From an uncultured Lachnospiraceae bacterium (GTDB lineage: Bacteria; Bacillota; Clostridia; Lachnospirales; Lachnospiraceae): a stretch of 47,811 nt of DNA. The notes under the pieces are model-generated. The model had not been told where the DNA came from. It searched no databases and saw only the letters and a list, made by a program, of their open reading frames with translations. The stretch is from contig CANPXP010000021.1 of the NCBI GenBank assembly GCA_947586255.1, forward strand, positions 1 through 47,811, in the 5' to 3' direction. The translations under genes were made by a program, and so were the position numbers. Positions 27,996 to 36,518 of the stretch are shown here, piece by piece (positions within the stretch are counted from its first letter, which is position 1; each line of letters opens with the position of its first letter).

Positions 27996-28532
27996 TTATT
28001 CACCTTCTGTTTCATCATCTGCTGCTTCGTCTGCCGCCTCATCTGCTGTTTCCTGTTTGTCTGTCTGCGCTATGGGCGCCCCGCAGAAATTGCAAAACGC
28101 TGCTCCTTCAGGAACTTCCGCGCCGCATTGTTCACATATTTGGCCTGCCGCCTCGTCTGTTGTTTCCTGTTCGTCTGTCTGCGCTATAGGCGCCCCACAG
28201 GAATTACAAAACGCCGCTCCCTTAGGAACTTCCGCGCCGCACTGTTCACATTTTTGAATTCCCTTCATGTCCTGAAGCTGTTTCCTATATGTGTCGTTTT
28301 CCTGCTCCAGCCCGATAACCGTTGCCATCAGTTCCTCAAATTCCGGCTTGTAATCATCCCGGCAGAGTTCTACAAAAAGCTGCCCGATTTGACCGTATGC
28401 GTTCTTAATTTTATTTTCATTTTGGGAAATTAAAGAATTTAAACGTGCCATTTCAGACATTTCCTGGGTTTTCTGCATAGCTTTCTGGCTTGCATCCGTT
28501 ACTTTTTTCCCCAGATCATCAAAGAATCCCAT
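27996..28532 (-). CDS. Coiled-coil protein with two tandem zinc ribbons
   Basis: 178 residues, no signal peptide. The N-terminal half (about 1-90) is helical and probably a coiled coil. It is followed by two near-identical zinc ribbons, each CEQCGAEVP(K/E)GAAFCN(S/F)CGAPIAQ with four cysteines, at about 94-116 and 132-154, and then an acidic Ala/Glu tail. It is the first gene of the unit running to the lipoproteins and has a good promoter. Zinc ribbons of this double form often occur in membrane-stress or small scaffold proteins of Firmicutes. The duplication is also visible at the DNA level, 114 bp per unit. Confidence 0.85.
   Translation of the reverse strand: MGFFDDLGKKVTDASQKAMQKTQEMSEMARLNSLISQNENKIKNAYGQIGQLFVELCRDDYKPEFEELMATVIGLEQENDTYRKQLQDMKGIQKCEQCGAEVPKGAAFCNSCGAPIAQTDEQETTDEAAGQICEQCGAEVPEGAAFCNFCGAPIAQTDKQETADEAADEAADDETEGE
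28032..28259. repeat. 114-bp tandem duplication encoding the two zinc ribbons
   Basis: Two adjacent 114-bp (38-codon) units at 28032-28145 and 28146-28259, highly similar base for base, each coding one zinc ribbon plus its QTDxQETxDEAA linker. A recent in-frame duplication. Confidence 0.85.
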
Positions 28533-28595
28533 AATTCGTCACCTCCCCCCCCCTCAGATTGCTTCTCATTGTAGTATTTCGCTACTATTAGTTAC

Positions 28596-28624
28596 ATTAT
28601 AATTCTATCAGCATTATTTTGCAA
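28596..28624 (-). promoter_or_regulatory. Promoter of the zinc-ribbon/lipoprotein unit
   Basis: Minus strand TTGCAA (28624-28619), 17-nt spacer, perfect TATAAT (28601-28596). Nearby inverted repeats GTAG-N7-CTAC (about 28571-28585) and CAAC-N5-GTTG (about 28622-28634) flank or overlap it and are natural candidates for sites of the divergently encoded XRE protein. Confidence 0.7.
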
Positions 28625-28672
28625 CAATTAGTTGAATCCGATGCCGTAAAATAGCGTAAAGAGAGGTGCGGT

Positions 28673-28972
28673 ATGGTAAAGGGATTGGCAAAGAGATTGG
28701 TCATTGCACGGGCCAACACAGGATTAAGCAGAAAGCAGATCGCCGAGCGCATCGGCGTGACAGAGAGTACAATCGGACTGTATGAAAGCGGAAACCGTCA
28801 GCCATCCCTGGAGAATCTCATGAAACTGGCCTCTATCTACAAGGTGACAACCGATTATCTGCTGGGTTGCGAGCCGTCAACGATTGACGCCCTGTCCCTG
28901 CATGGTCTGAACGACAAGCAGGTTCAGGCGCTCACGCTCACCGTCAAGTGCTTTCGCGGCCAGTCCGATTAG
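28673..28972 (+). CDS. XRE-family helix-turn-helix regulator
   Basis: 99 residues. A Cro/C1-type HTH at about 6-62: ARANTGLSRKQIAERIGVTESTIGLYESGNRQPSLENLMKLA is visible as the usual five-helix unit, followed by YKVTTDYLLG, the typical end of these domains. The remaining C-terminal part is short. GAGAGG precedes the ATG. It diverges from the zinc-ribbon/lipoprotein unit over 140 bp containing that unit's promoter and small inverted repeats, so local control of the neighbour is likely. It converges with the TetR gene, 12 bp apart. Confidence 0.88.
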   Translation: MVKGLAKRLVIARANTGLSRKQIAERIGVTESTIGLYESGNRQPSLENLMKLASIYKVTTDYLLGCEPSTIDALSLHGLNDKQVQALTLTVKCFRGQSD

Positions 28973-28984
28973 GGAGCGCATGTT

Positions 28985-29548
28985 TCAATACCCTCTCCTG
29001 ATAATCTCCGAGAGTCTGTACGCCACATCCCGCAGGCTCCCCGACACCGTCCCGCGGAACCATGCCAGATAGAGGCTTCCCGCGCCGCCCGCATAGAAGT
29101 AACACCGCTCCATAAAGGACGCGCGGGCGCGCACATCCTCGCTGATGTCCGCGGAGGCGGCCAGATGCCTGGCGATCAGCTCGGGCAGCCCTACGATAAA
29201 GAGATTGGTCGGTTGAGAGCTCATGAGCGCCAGAATCAGCTCTTGGTTCTGTTCAAAGTACTCTGAAATTTTCAGAAAAAACGGCAGCGGCTCCTTCAGC
29301 AGATACGGAATTCGCGTATCCGCGAGCAGGGCGTACAGAGCCTGCACGATCTCCTCCTCCATACTCTGAACCAGCATATTGATATCCGCATAGTGGGCAT
29401 AGAAGGTGCCGCGGTTTAGTCCGGCTTTCTCCACGATGCCGGTCACGGTGATCTTATCGAGCGGCTTCGTCCTGAGCAGCTCGATAAAGGCGTCCTGAAT
29501 CATTTTTCTGGAACGCAGGGCGTTCCTGTATTCGGCTTTCTGTGGCAT
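28985..29548 (-). CDS. TetR/AcrR-family transcriptional regulator
   Basis: 187 residues. N-terminal HTH: KMIQDAFIELL, ITVTGIVEKAGLNRGTFYAHYAD, a clear TetR signature of the AcrR/TetR C-terminal-domain type seen in Firmicutes. The rest is the ligand-binding and dimer part. GAGGAGG precedes the ATG. It is transcribed divergently from the MMPL transporter gene over a 232-bp region with palindromes that overlap the transporter promoter, so it most likely represses that transporter and is relieved by a substrate or related small molecule. Confidence 0.92.
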   Translation of the reverse strand: MPQKAEYRNALRSRKMIQDAFIELLRTKPLDKITVTGIVEKAGLNRGTFYAHYADINMLVQSMEEEIVQALYALLADTRIPYLLKEPLPFFLKISEYFEQNQELILALMSSQPTNLFIVGLPELIARHLAASADISEDVRARASFMERCYFYAGGAGSLYLAWFRGTVSGSLRDVAYRLSEIIRRGY

Positions 29549-29571
29549 AGGGTTTCCTCCTCATCGCGTCG

Positions 29572-29625
29572 CTTGTTTTTCTTTTGCGTTCCAGATATAC
29601 ATACTCTCTTGTTTTTCTTTTGCGT
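29572..29625. repeat. Two exact 18-bp direct repeats in the TetR/MMPL spacer
   Basis: CTTGTTTTTCTTTTGCGT at 29572-29589 and 29608-29625, 36 bp from start to start, lying just upstream of the TetR start codon. May be a small duplication or a binding site. Confidence 0.9.
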
Positions 29626-29658
29626 CTATTATATCACAATTCTGAACAAATAATATAT

Positions 29659-29725
29659 TTTTGTACAAAATTATACACGCGTACAAAATTTGTTCATTGT
29701 GTACGGCTTTTTACCGTATTATAAT
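29659..29725 (+). promoter_or_regulatory. Promoter and candidate TetR operators of the MMPL locus
   Basis: Promoter: TTGTGT (29697-29702), 17-nt spacer, TATAAT (29720-29725). Two palindromes: TTTTGTACAAAA (29659-29670, perfect) and CGTACA-N14-TGTACG (29680-29705), the second overlapping the -35 box. Both contain GTAC cores, so they may be two sites for the same dimer. Confidence 0.6.
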
Positions 29726-29780
29726 ATCTGTCGTGATAAAATCCCCTCTGCGAGAGCGGCGGGCAAAGGAGTGAGAGAAT

Positions 29781-32297
29781 TTGGATAATCCCAAGGATAC
29801 ACAGGCCGAGCCGGGCGGCATGATTAAGGTTGCGACTTTCATTGTTGACAGACGCAACCTGCTTTTTCTTCTGTTCGGCATCGCCATCATTTTTTCCGTC
29901 ATATCCATGAATTGGGTCAAGGTAGAAAATTCCATGTCGGCTTATCTGCCGGACACCACGGAGACCAGCCAGGGTCTTGACCGCATGGAGGAACAGTTCA
30001 TTACATACGGCACCGCCAAAGTGATGGTGACGAACATTCCCTACGACAAGGCGGAGGAAATCTCGGAACAGATCGAGGATCTCGACTCCGTCATCATGCT
30101 GACCTTCGACAATACCACAGAACACTACAATAATTTCTCCGCGCTGTACGACATCACCTTCGGCTACGAGGAGACGGACGAGCGGGCGCTGGAAGCGCTG
30201 GACGAGGTCAAGGAAATGTTTTCCGACTATGATATCTATGTCTCGACCAGCATGGGCGACGCTTCGGCGGAGCAGATCGCCAGCGAGATGCAGGTCATCA
30301 GCGTGCTGGTGGCGATCGTCGTCGTCACGGTACTGCTCTTCACTTCCCAGACCTGGGCGGAGGTGCCTGTGCTGCTGCTCACCTTTATCGCGGCGGCGCT
30401 GATCACGAAGGGCACGAATTTCATTATGGGGACGATCTCTTTCGTGTCGAACTCCGTCACGATCGTCCTGCAGCTAGCGCTCTCCATCGACTACGCCGTT
30501 ATCTTCTGTAACAGATACAAGGAGGAGCATCAGACTCTCTCCATCAGAGAGGCGGATATCGTGGCGCTGAGCAAGGCGATCCCCGAGATCTCCTCCAGTT
30601 CCCTGACCACCATCGGCGGCCTGATCGCCATGATGTTCATGCAGTTCGGCATCGGCCGCGACATGGCTCTCTGTCTGATCCGCGCGATCTTCTTAAGTCT
30701 GCTGGCCGTGTTCCTGCTGATGCCCGGCCTGATCATGCTCTTCGGCAAGGCGATGGATAAGACGCACCACAAGAGCTTTATTCCCAAGATTCCTTTCGTC
30801 GGAAAATTCGCATACAAGACGCGCTATATCATGCCGCCGCTCTTCCTGGCGCTGATCGTCGTCGCCTACATCGTTTCCTCGAAATGTCCGTACGTGTACG
30901 GTTATTCCATGCTGGAAACGCCCGTGAAGAGCGACGCCATGATCGTGGACGAGATGATCGAGGAGAGCTTCGGCGCCTCCAACATGGTGGCGCTCATCGT
31001 GCCTGCGGGCAATTATGAGAAGGAAAAGGTGCTCCTGCACGATCTGGAACTCTGTCCCGAAGTGGACAGCACGCTGGGACTCGCCAACACCGAAGCCATG
31101 GACGGCTATATGCTCACTGACAAGCTGACCGCCAGAGATTTCTCGGAGCTTCTGGAGCTGGACTATGAAGTGGCGGAGCTTCTCTACATGACTTACGCGG
31201 TAAACGACGAGAACTACGCGAAAATCGTCAACGGTCTGTCCACCTACAGCGTACCCCTGATCGATATGATCATGTTCCTCTACGACGAGGTGAACGAGGG
31301 TTATGTGACGCTGGACGACGAGATGATGGATACGCTGGAGGACGCCCACACGCAGATGCAGATCGCTCTTGATCAGCTGCAGGGCGAAGAGTACAGCCGC
31401 ATGCTGGTCTATCTGAATCTGCCCGAGGAGGGCGATGAGACCTTCGCCTTTCTGGACAAAATGCATGAGATGGCCAATAAATACTACGAGGGTACGATCC
31501 TGATCCCCGGCGAGGCGACAAGCCAGTATGACCTGTACAACACTTTCCAGACGGATAACACGGTCGTCAACGTAGTGTCGATCCTGGCGGTGCTGGTGGT
31601 GCTGCTCTTCACCTTTATGTCGGCGGGTATGCCCGTACTGCTGATCCTGATCATTCAGGGCGCCATATGGATCAATTTCTCTTTCCCCGCCATAGAGCAG
31701 AAAAACCTGTTCTTTATGAGCTACCTGATCGTCAGCTCCATCCAGATGGGCGCGAACATCGACTACGCCATCGTCATCTCGGGGCGGTTCATGGAGCTGA
31801 AAGACAAAATGTCCAAGAAAGAGGCGATTATCGAGACGATGAACTTCGCCTTTCCGACGATCGTCACATCAGGCTCCATGCTGGCTCTGGCCGGCATCTT
31901 TATCGGCCAGATGTCCTCAGACGGCGCGATCTGCGGTATCGGTCAGTGTCTCGGCCGCGGCACGATCCTCTCCATCATCATCGTCATGTTCGTTCTGCCG
32001 CAGATTCTGCTTCTCGGTGAAAAGATCATCGACAGGACCTCCTTCGCCGTGTCCATCCCGCTGAAGCTGGAAAGGGTATCCGGTCTGGTGCGCGTGGACG
32101 GTCTTGTACAGGGACAGATCAACGGCTCGGTGATCGGCGAAATGCACGGCTTTATCCGCGGCGACGCCAACCTGTTCATGAGCACGGGTAAGCTGGAACA
32201 GCGCGAGGAGGACGGCAGCGTGCCCGAAATACCCGAATTACTCCCGTCCCAGGCACAGCAATTGGAGAAGGAGGCGGACAATCATGAAGAAGTATAA
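29781..32297 (+). CDS. MMPL/RND-superfamily membrane transporter
   Basis: 838 residues. Two homologous halves, each with a membrane helix, a large outside loop and a helix bundle (helices near 25-43, about 165-290, 335-360, and about 590-740), as in MMPL lipid or drug exporters. GTISFVSNSVTIVLQLALSIDYAV and SSIQMGANIDYAIVISGRF are the paired helix-4-like segments with the conserved acidic residue. The start is a TTG at 29781 because AAGGAG lies 9 bases upstream. The C-terminal tail after about 750 is soluble and cytoplasmic with an unusual run of short hydrophobic repeats (VRVDGLVQGQINGSVIGEMHG region). It overlaps the next gene by 14 bp. Substrate unknown. Confidence 0.9.
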   Translation: MDNPKDTQAEPGGMIKVATFIVDRRNLLFLLFGIAIIFSVISMNWVKVENSMSAYLPDTTETSQGLDRMEEQFITYGTAKVMVTNIPYDKAEEISEQIEDLDSVIMLTFDNTTEHYNNFSALYDITFGYEETDERALEALDEVKEMFSDYDIYVSTSMGDASAEQIASEMQVISVLVAIVVVTVLLFTSQTWAEVPVLLLTFIAAALITKGTNFIMGTISFVSNSVTIVLQLALSIDYAVIFCNRYKEEHQTLSIREADIVALSKAIPEISSSSLTTIGGLIAMMFMQFGIGRDMALCLIRAIFLSLLAVFLLMPGLIMLFGKAMDKTHHKSFIPKIPFVGKFAYKTRYIMPPLFLALIVVAYIVSSKCPYVYGYSMLETPVKSDAMIVDEMIEESFGASNMVALIVPAGNYEKEKVLLHDLELCPEVDSTLGLANTEAMDGYMLTDKLTARDFSELLELDYEVAELLYMTYAVNDENYAKIVNGLSTYSVPLIDMIMFLYDEVNEGYVTLDDEMMDTLEDAHTQMQIALDQLQGEEYSRMLVYLNLPEEGDETFAFLDKMHEMANKYYEGTILIPGEATSQYDLYNTFQTDNTVVNVVSILAVLVVLLFTFMSAGMPVLLILIIQGAIWINFSFPAIEQKNLFFMSYLIVSSIQMGANIDYAIVISGRFMELKDKMSKKEAIIETMNFAFPTIVTSGSMLALAGIFIGQMSSDGAICGIGQCLGRGTILSIIIVMFVLPQILLLGEKIIDRTSFAVSIPLKLERVSGLVRVDGLVQGQINGSVIGEMHGFIRGDANLFMSTGKLEQREEDGSVPEIPELLPSQAQQLEKEADNHEEV

Positions 32298-35200
32298 GAT
32301 GCTCTCTGCCCTGCTGGCAGCATCCCTGATCATACAGCCTTTCGCCGCCATGCGGGCGGCAGCGGCTCCCGCGCAGTCCTCTGAGGAGGAATCCTCCGCC
32401 GAAAAGGGCTCCGCGGCAGATAACAGCACCGGAGAAAATACCGAAACCACAGAAGAAACTGTCCCCACGGAGACGATCGAGATCAACACCGTGGAGGATT
32501 TCATGAAATTTGCCGCCGACTGCCATCTGGATTCCTGGTCAGTCAACAAGGTCATTTCCCTGAAAAAAGACCTCGATCTGTCGGGCGCCGCCTTTGAGAC
32601 GATCCCCGTCTTCGCGGGCACCTTCGACGGCAACGGACATACCATATCCGGTTTCCGGCCCGGCGATCAGGGCTATATTGTCGGACTCTTCCGCTATATC
32701 CAGCCGGGCGGCACGGTGAAGAATCTGACCGTGCAGGGTGATGTCACCGCCGCCAACGAACAGGAATGCATCGGCGGCATCTGCGGCGTCAACTACGGCA
32801 CAATCCGCACCTGCAGCTTCCGCGGCATTGTCAGCGGGCAGAACACGGTGGGCGGTATCGCCGGCGTCAATGAAGTTTCCGGCGTGATTGCCAACTGTCT
32901 GTCCGACGGACGCATCACCGGCTTCCACTCCACGGGCGGTATCGTCGGCTCCAATCACGGCCTCGTCGCATTCTGCAGCAACAGCGCCGGCATCAACGAC
33001 AACTCCGACTGGGTGGAGGAGGACGATGAGCAAGGCACGGGACTCTTCTTCAGTTTTCAGAGGTCGGAGGATGAAATCGATCTGTACAGCGGCGTGGATA
33101 CGGGCGGTATCGCCGGTTATTCCGACGGCGACATCGAGTGCTGTGACAATTCCGGTACTATCGGCTACGAACATACCGGTTACAATATCGGCGGTATCGC
33201 CGGCAGACAGGCCGGTCTGCTGCGCCTGTGCACCAACAACGGCAAAATCTACGGGCGCAAGGACGTGGGCGGCATCGTCGGCCAGATGGAGCCCGATATC
33301 GAAGTGGACGAGGCGCAGTCTCTGCGCAACGCCGTCAACAAGCTGCACGATCTGATCGAAAAGACGCTGGACGACATGCACGACACCAAGAATGTCCTGA
33401 AGAGCGATCTGGACGATCTGAGTGCCTACGGAGACGGCGCGCTCTCCTCAGGGGACGCGATGGTCGGCCAGATGACGGATTTTATCGACGACAATATGGA
33501 CCAGACGCAGGCGATGGCCAATCGTATCGATTACATCATGGATATGCTCCCTGATATTCTGGATGACGTCTCCGCTTCGGGGGACGCTTTCGGACGCATG
33601 AGCGACGCGCTTAAGGACCTTCCGGATGATCTGGATTTCATGTCGTCCGTAGGCGGCGATTACAATGAGACAGACTACAACAGGATTTCCCTGCTCTCCA
33701 CGGTGGGCGGCCACATCCTCACCAGCAGCCTCAATCCCGCGAAAGGGGATTCTGTCACGATCACCGTGGCGCCGGACACGGGATATAATCTCGCAAGCCT
33801 GAACGTATATGATGCGGGAAATGCCCTGCTCCTTTCCTCCGATTCCGAAGGTATAGCAGAACAATATACCTTTACCATGCCCGCCGCCAACGTGCGGGTG
33901 GAAGCGTATTTCCAGTACACCGGCAGCCCTGCCGCCGGCGGTATTGCCCTGCTTTCCTACGACGGCGAGGAGACATTTGAGCAGTATGTAGAGACGACAC
34001 CGGAACCGGACAGTGTCTCGGAAAATAATATTCCCTCTGCCGATGAGGAAGAGGAAACAGATCCGCAGATCAACAACGGTCTTGCGCCGATGCAGCCAAT
34101 CGTCACAATCCCGGAAGAAGAGGGCGGCGGAACATCGAGCCCTATTCCGGCCGCTCCGGAATCCTTCAGCAGCCCGCGGCTCCCTTTGTCCTCCCCTTCA
34201 CCCAGCCCTCGGGAAAGTGACCCGCCGACAGTTATTCTGTCCTCCAATTTAAGCGGCAGCGCCTCCTATGAAGTGGACGAAGATACTATCACGCTGACAG
34301 TCACCCCGGACACCGCCTACACGCTGAGCGGCACTCCGACGGCAACTGCTGAGGGCAGCACCACTCTGGATGTCACCCGCGTATCGGGCGGCCCTTATCG
34401 ATATGCCATTGAAATACCCGATTCAGCACCGACTTCCATTACTGTGAAGATCACATTTGCCAAGCAGAACAAGAACGACGCCCTGAGCACCTCCTCCGGC
34501 AATATCCAATCCTCTATCGCCGACCTGCAGCAGAACGCCGTTCTGGCGGAAAACTGCAGGCAAACAATCAACAGACTGATGGAAGGGGAAGGGGGCTGGG
34601 CGGCGAACCAAGAAGAGATCACAAAACAAATACAGCTTCTGGCCGGCTATATGAGCAATATGTCCGCCTCGGCCTCCTCGGTTCTGAGCGGCCTCAGCAC
34701 GATATCCAATGTCCTCGCGCCCTACATACAGGACGCCGCCGAGGACGCTTTGGAGGATATCGAGCGGGCGACCGATGAGATCCACAACATGATCAATTCC
34801 CTGAAGGAAGCCGGCCGCGGCGTCCGGGTGATCGTGGACTATCTGAACGGCCAGCCGGACATCCAGTTCGCCAAGCTCGGCCCGGAATTCGACGCGGACC
34901 GCGAGGATCTGCACACCCAGCTCGTGGGGATCTCCGACGCCCTGAAGAGCTTAAGCAACAACGCCTCCGACTACTCGGATATCGTCAACGAAGACCTGAA
35001 GGCCGTGAACGACCAGCTCAACGTCGTGTTCAACCTGCTGGCCGACCGTCTCACGGACTCCCAGGACACCAGCGTAGAGGAACTCTATGAAGAGGCGGAC
35101 ACGGAAGACATCGAAAATATTTTTACAGGCAGAGTCGATTCCAGCATCAACAACGGCATCGTGAAAGGCGACATCAACATCGGCGGCATCACGGGCTCCA

Positions 35201-36447
35201 TGTCTATCGACGAGGAGGATCCCGAGGACAGCGCCGCCGGAAGCGTAGACTATGAGATCGGCAGCCACTTTATCACCAAGTGTATCGTCAGCGACAGCGT
35301 CAACAACGGCTATATCACAGCCAAGAAAGACGGTGCGGGCGGCATCGTCGGCTATATGCGCCACGGCATTGTCGCAGACTGCGAGGGATACGGCAATATC
35401 GAGAGCACCGAGGGCGACTATGTGGGCGGCATCGCGGGAGAATCCCTCACCGTCATCCGGAACTGCTATGCGCTCTGCTCCGTCTCAGGGGCCAAGGACG
35501 TGGGCGGCGTGGCCGGATACGCCAACACCCTGCAGGACTGCTATGCCATCGTTTCCACGGAGGCTACAGTTGGAAGAGTCGGCGCAATCGCCGGCGAAAT
35601 CTCCGACGACACGGACGGCGTAGTGTCCGGCAACTACTACGTAGGCGACGACGTTTACGGCATCGACAATATCAGCTACGCTCAGATGGCGGCTCCCATC
35701 GCCTACAATGACCTTCTGGCCACGGCGGAATATCTGCCCACGGAATTCTGGCACCTGAAAGTGACCTACCGCGTGGAAGACACCTACCTTGGCACAGAGG
35801 AAGTGAAGTACGGCGCAAGCCTGGCCAACCTGCACTATCCAGAGATTCCAGCCAGAGACGGCTTCTACGGCTCATGGCCGGATCTGTCCGATCAGGTCAT
35901 GAAGGGCAATCTGCTCATCGACGGCTGTTACATGGACACCGTCACCGTTGTGGAGAGCTCAGAGAAGGCTGAGACGGAAGGTGAGAGCGCCGATTGGCAG
36001 AAACCCTACGCGCTCGTGGAGCAGACCTTCACGGAAGACACCGTGCTGAACGCCGAACTGAGCGACCGGGAAGGGCCGCAGGAAGCGAAGAACAAGCCTC
36101 ATGTCATCTATGACATCTCGCTGGAAAACAGCGGCATCGGTGCTAAAGATACCTTCGCGGTCAGACTGCTCAACCCTTACGGCGAGAAAGTCCAGGTCTA
36201 CGGCCTGACAGACGGGGAATGGCACGAACTGGAAAGTAAAGTCAGGGGCCAGTACCTCCAGGTGGATATGACCGGCCCGCAGGAATCCTTCTGCATCGTC
36301 AACACTAAAACCGACGCCCTGCTGATCGCTGTCATTGCGGTCGCTGTCATCGCCGGCGCTGCGGTTGTGTTCCTCTTCATCCGTATGTCCAAACGCATCA
36401 ACGGAAAAATCGCGGCGCGCATCAAGCGCCGCGGGGATGAATCATAA
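32284..36447 (+). CDS. Large surface protein with GLUG repeats, coiled coils and C-terminal anchor helix
   Basis: 1387 residues. Signal peptide (about 1-27), then a Ser/Glu/Thr-rich linker. GLUG-type beta repeats (units such as VGGIAGVN, TGGIVGSN, IGGIAGRQ) fill about 155-340. A helical region (about 345-455) comes next, then an InlB-like repeat (YTFTMPAANVRVEAYF), a Pro/Ser/Glu linker, a second beta repeat and a long coiled coil (about 745-990). A second GLUG block (about 1000-1130) and beta-rich modules follow. A membrane helix (about 1345-1367) and a Lys/Arg tail make it a type I membrane protein. It overlaps the MMPL gene, so synthesis is coupled. Probably an outside partner of the transporter or a surface adhesin; the pairing is inferred only from gene order. 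Confidence 0.85.
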   Translation: MKKYKMLSALLAASLIIQPFAAMRAAAAPAQSSEEESSAEKGSAADNSTGENTETTEETVPTETIEINTVEDFMKFAADCHLDSWSVNKVISLKKDLDLSGAAFETIPVFAGTFDGNGHTISGFRPGDQGYIVGLFRYIQPGGTVKNLTVQGDVTAANEQECIGGICGVNYGTIRTCSFRGIVSGQNTVGGIAGVNEVSGVIANCLSDGRITGFHSTGGIVGSNHGLVAFCSNSAGINDNSDWVEEDDEQGTGLFFSFQRSEDEIDLYSGVDTGGIAGYSDGDIECCDNSGTIGYEHTGYNIGGIAGRQAGLLRLCTNNGKIYGRKDVGGIVGQMEPDIEVDEAQSLRNAVNKLHDLIEKTLDDMHDTKNVLKSDLDDLSAYGDGALSSGDAMVGQMTDFIDDNMDQTQAMANRIDYIMDMLPDILDDVSASGDAFGRMSDALKDLPDDLDFMSSVGGDYNETDYNRISLLSTVGGHILTSSLNPAKGDSVTITVAPDTGYNLASLNVYDAGNALLLSSDSEGIAEQYTFTMPAANVRVEAYFQYTGSPAAGGIALLSYDGEETFEQYVETTPEPDSVSENNIPSADEEEETDPQINNGLAPMQPIVTIPEEEGGGTSSPIPAAPESFSSPRLPLSSPSPSPRESDPPTVILSSNLSGSASYEVDEDTITLTVTPDTAYTLSGTPTATAEGSTTLDVTRVSGGPYRYAIEIPDSAPTSITVKITFAKQNKNDALSTSSGNIQSSIADLQQNAVLAENCRQTINRLMEGEGGWAANQEEITKQIQLLAGYMSNMSASASSVLSGLSTISNVLAPYIQDAAEDALEDIERATDEIHNMINSLKEAGRGVRVIVDYLNGQPDIQFAKLGPEFDADREDLHTQLVGISDALKSLSNNASDYSDIVNEDLKAVNDQLNVVFNLLADRLTDSQDTSVEELYEEADTEDIENIFTGRVDSSINNGIVKGDINIGGITGSMSIDEEDPEDSAAGSVDYEIGSHFITKCIVSDSVNNGYITAKKDGAGGIVGYMRHGIVADCEGYGNIESTEGDYVGGIAGESLTVIRNCYALCSVSGAKDVGGVAGYANTLQDCYAIVSTEATVGRVGAIAGEISDDTDGVVSGNYYVGDDVYGIDNISYAQMAAPIAYNDLLATAEYLPTEFWHLKVTYRVEDTYLGTEEVKYGASLANLHYPEIPARDGFYGSWPDLSDQVMKGNLLIDGCYMDTVTVVESSEKAETEGESADWQKPYALVEQTFTEDTVLNAELSDREGPQEAKNKPHVIYDISLENSGIGAKDTFAVRLLNPYGEKVQVYGLTDGEWHELESKVRGQYLQVDMTGPQESFCIVNTKTDALLIAVIAVAVIAGAAVVFLFIRMSKRINGKIAARIKRRGDES

Positions 36448-36460
36448 TTCGGAAAATTTA

Positions 36461-36489
36461 TAGCAAATACGACAAAACCGTGATACAAT
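36461..36489 (+). promoter_or_regulatory. Possible promoter of the leader-peptide gene
   Basis: TAGCAA, 17-nt spacer, TACAAT, 29 nt before the start codon. The -10 is good, the -35 weak, so activation by a regulator is possible. Confidence 0.4.
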
Positions 36490-36518
36490 AATTCCAAAAA
36501 GCAGCAGGAGGTGAAAAC

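Noticed and set aside
29820-32297. ATG start 13 codons into the MMPL gene
   Set aside because: The upstream TTG has an AAGGAG site at 9 nt; the ATG has none. Not fully excluded.
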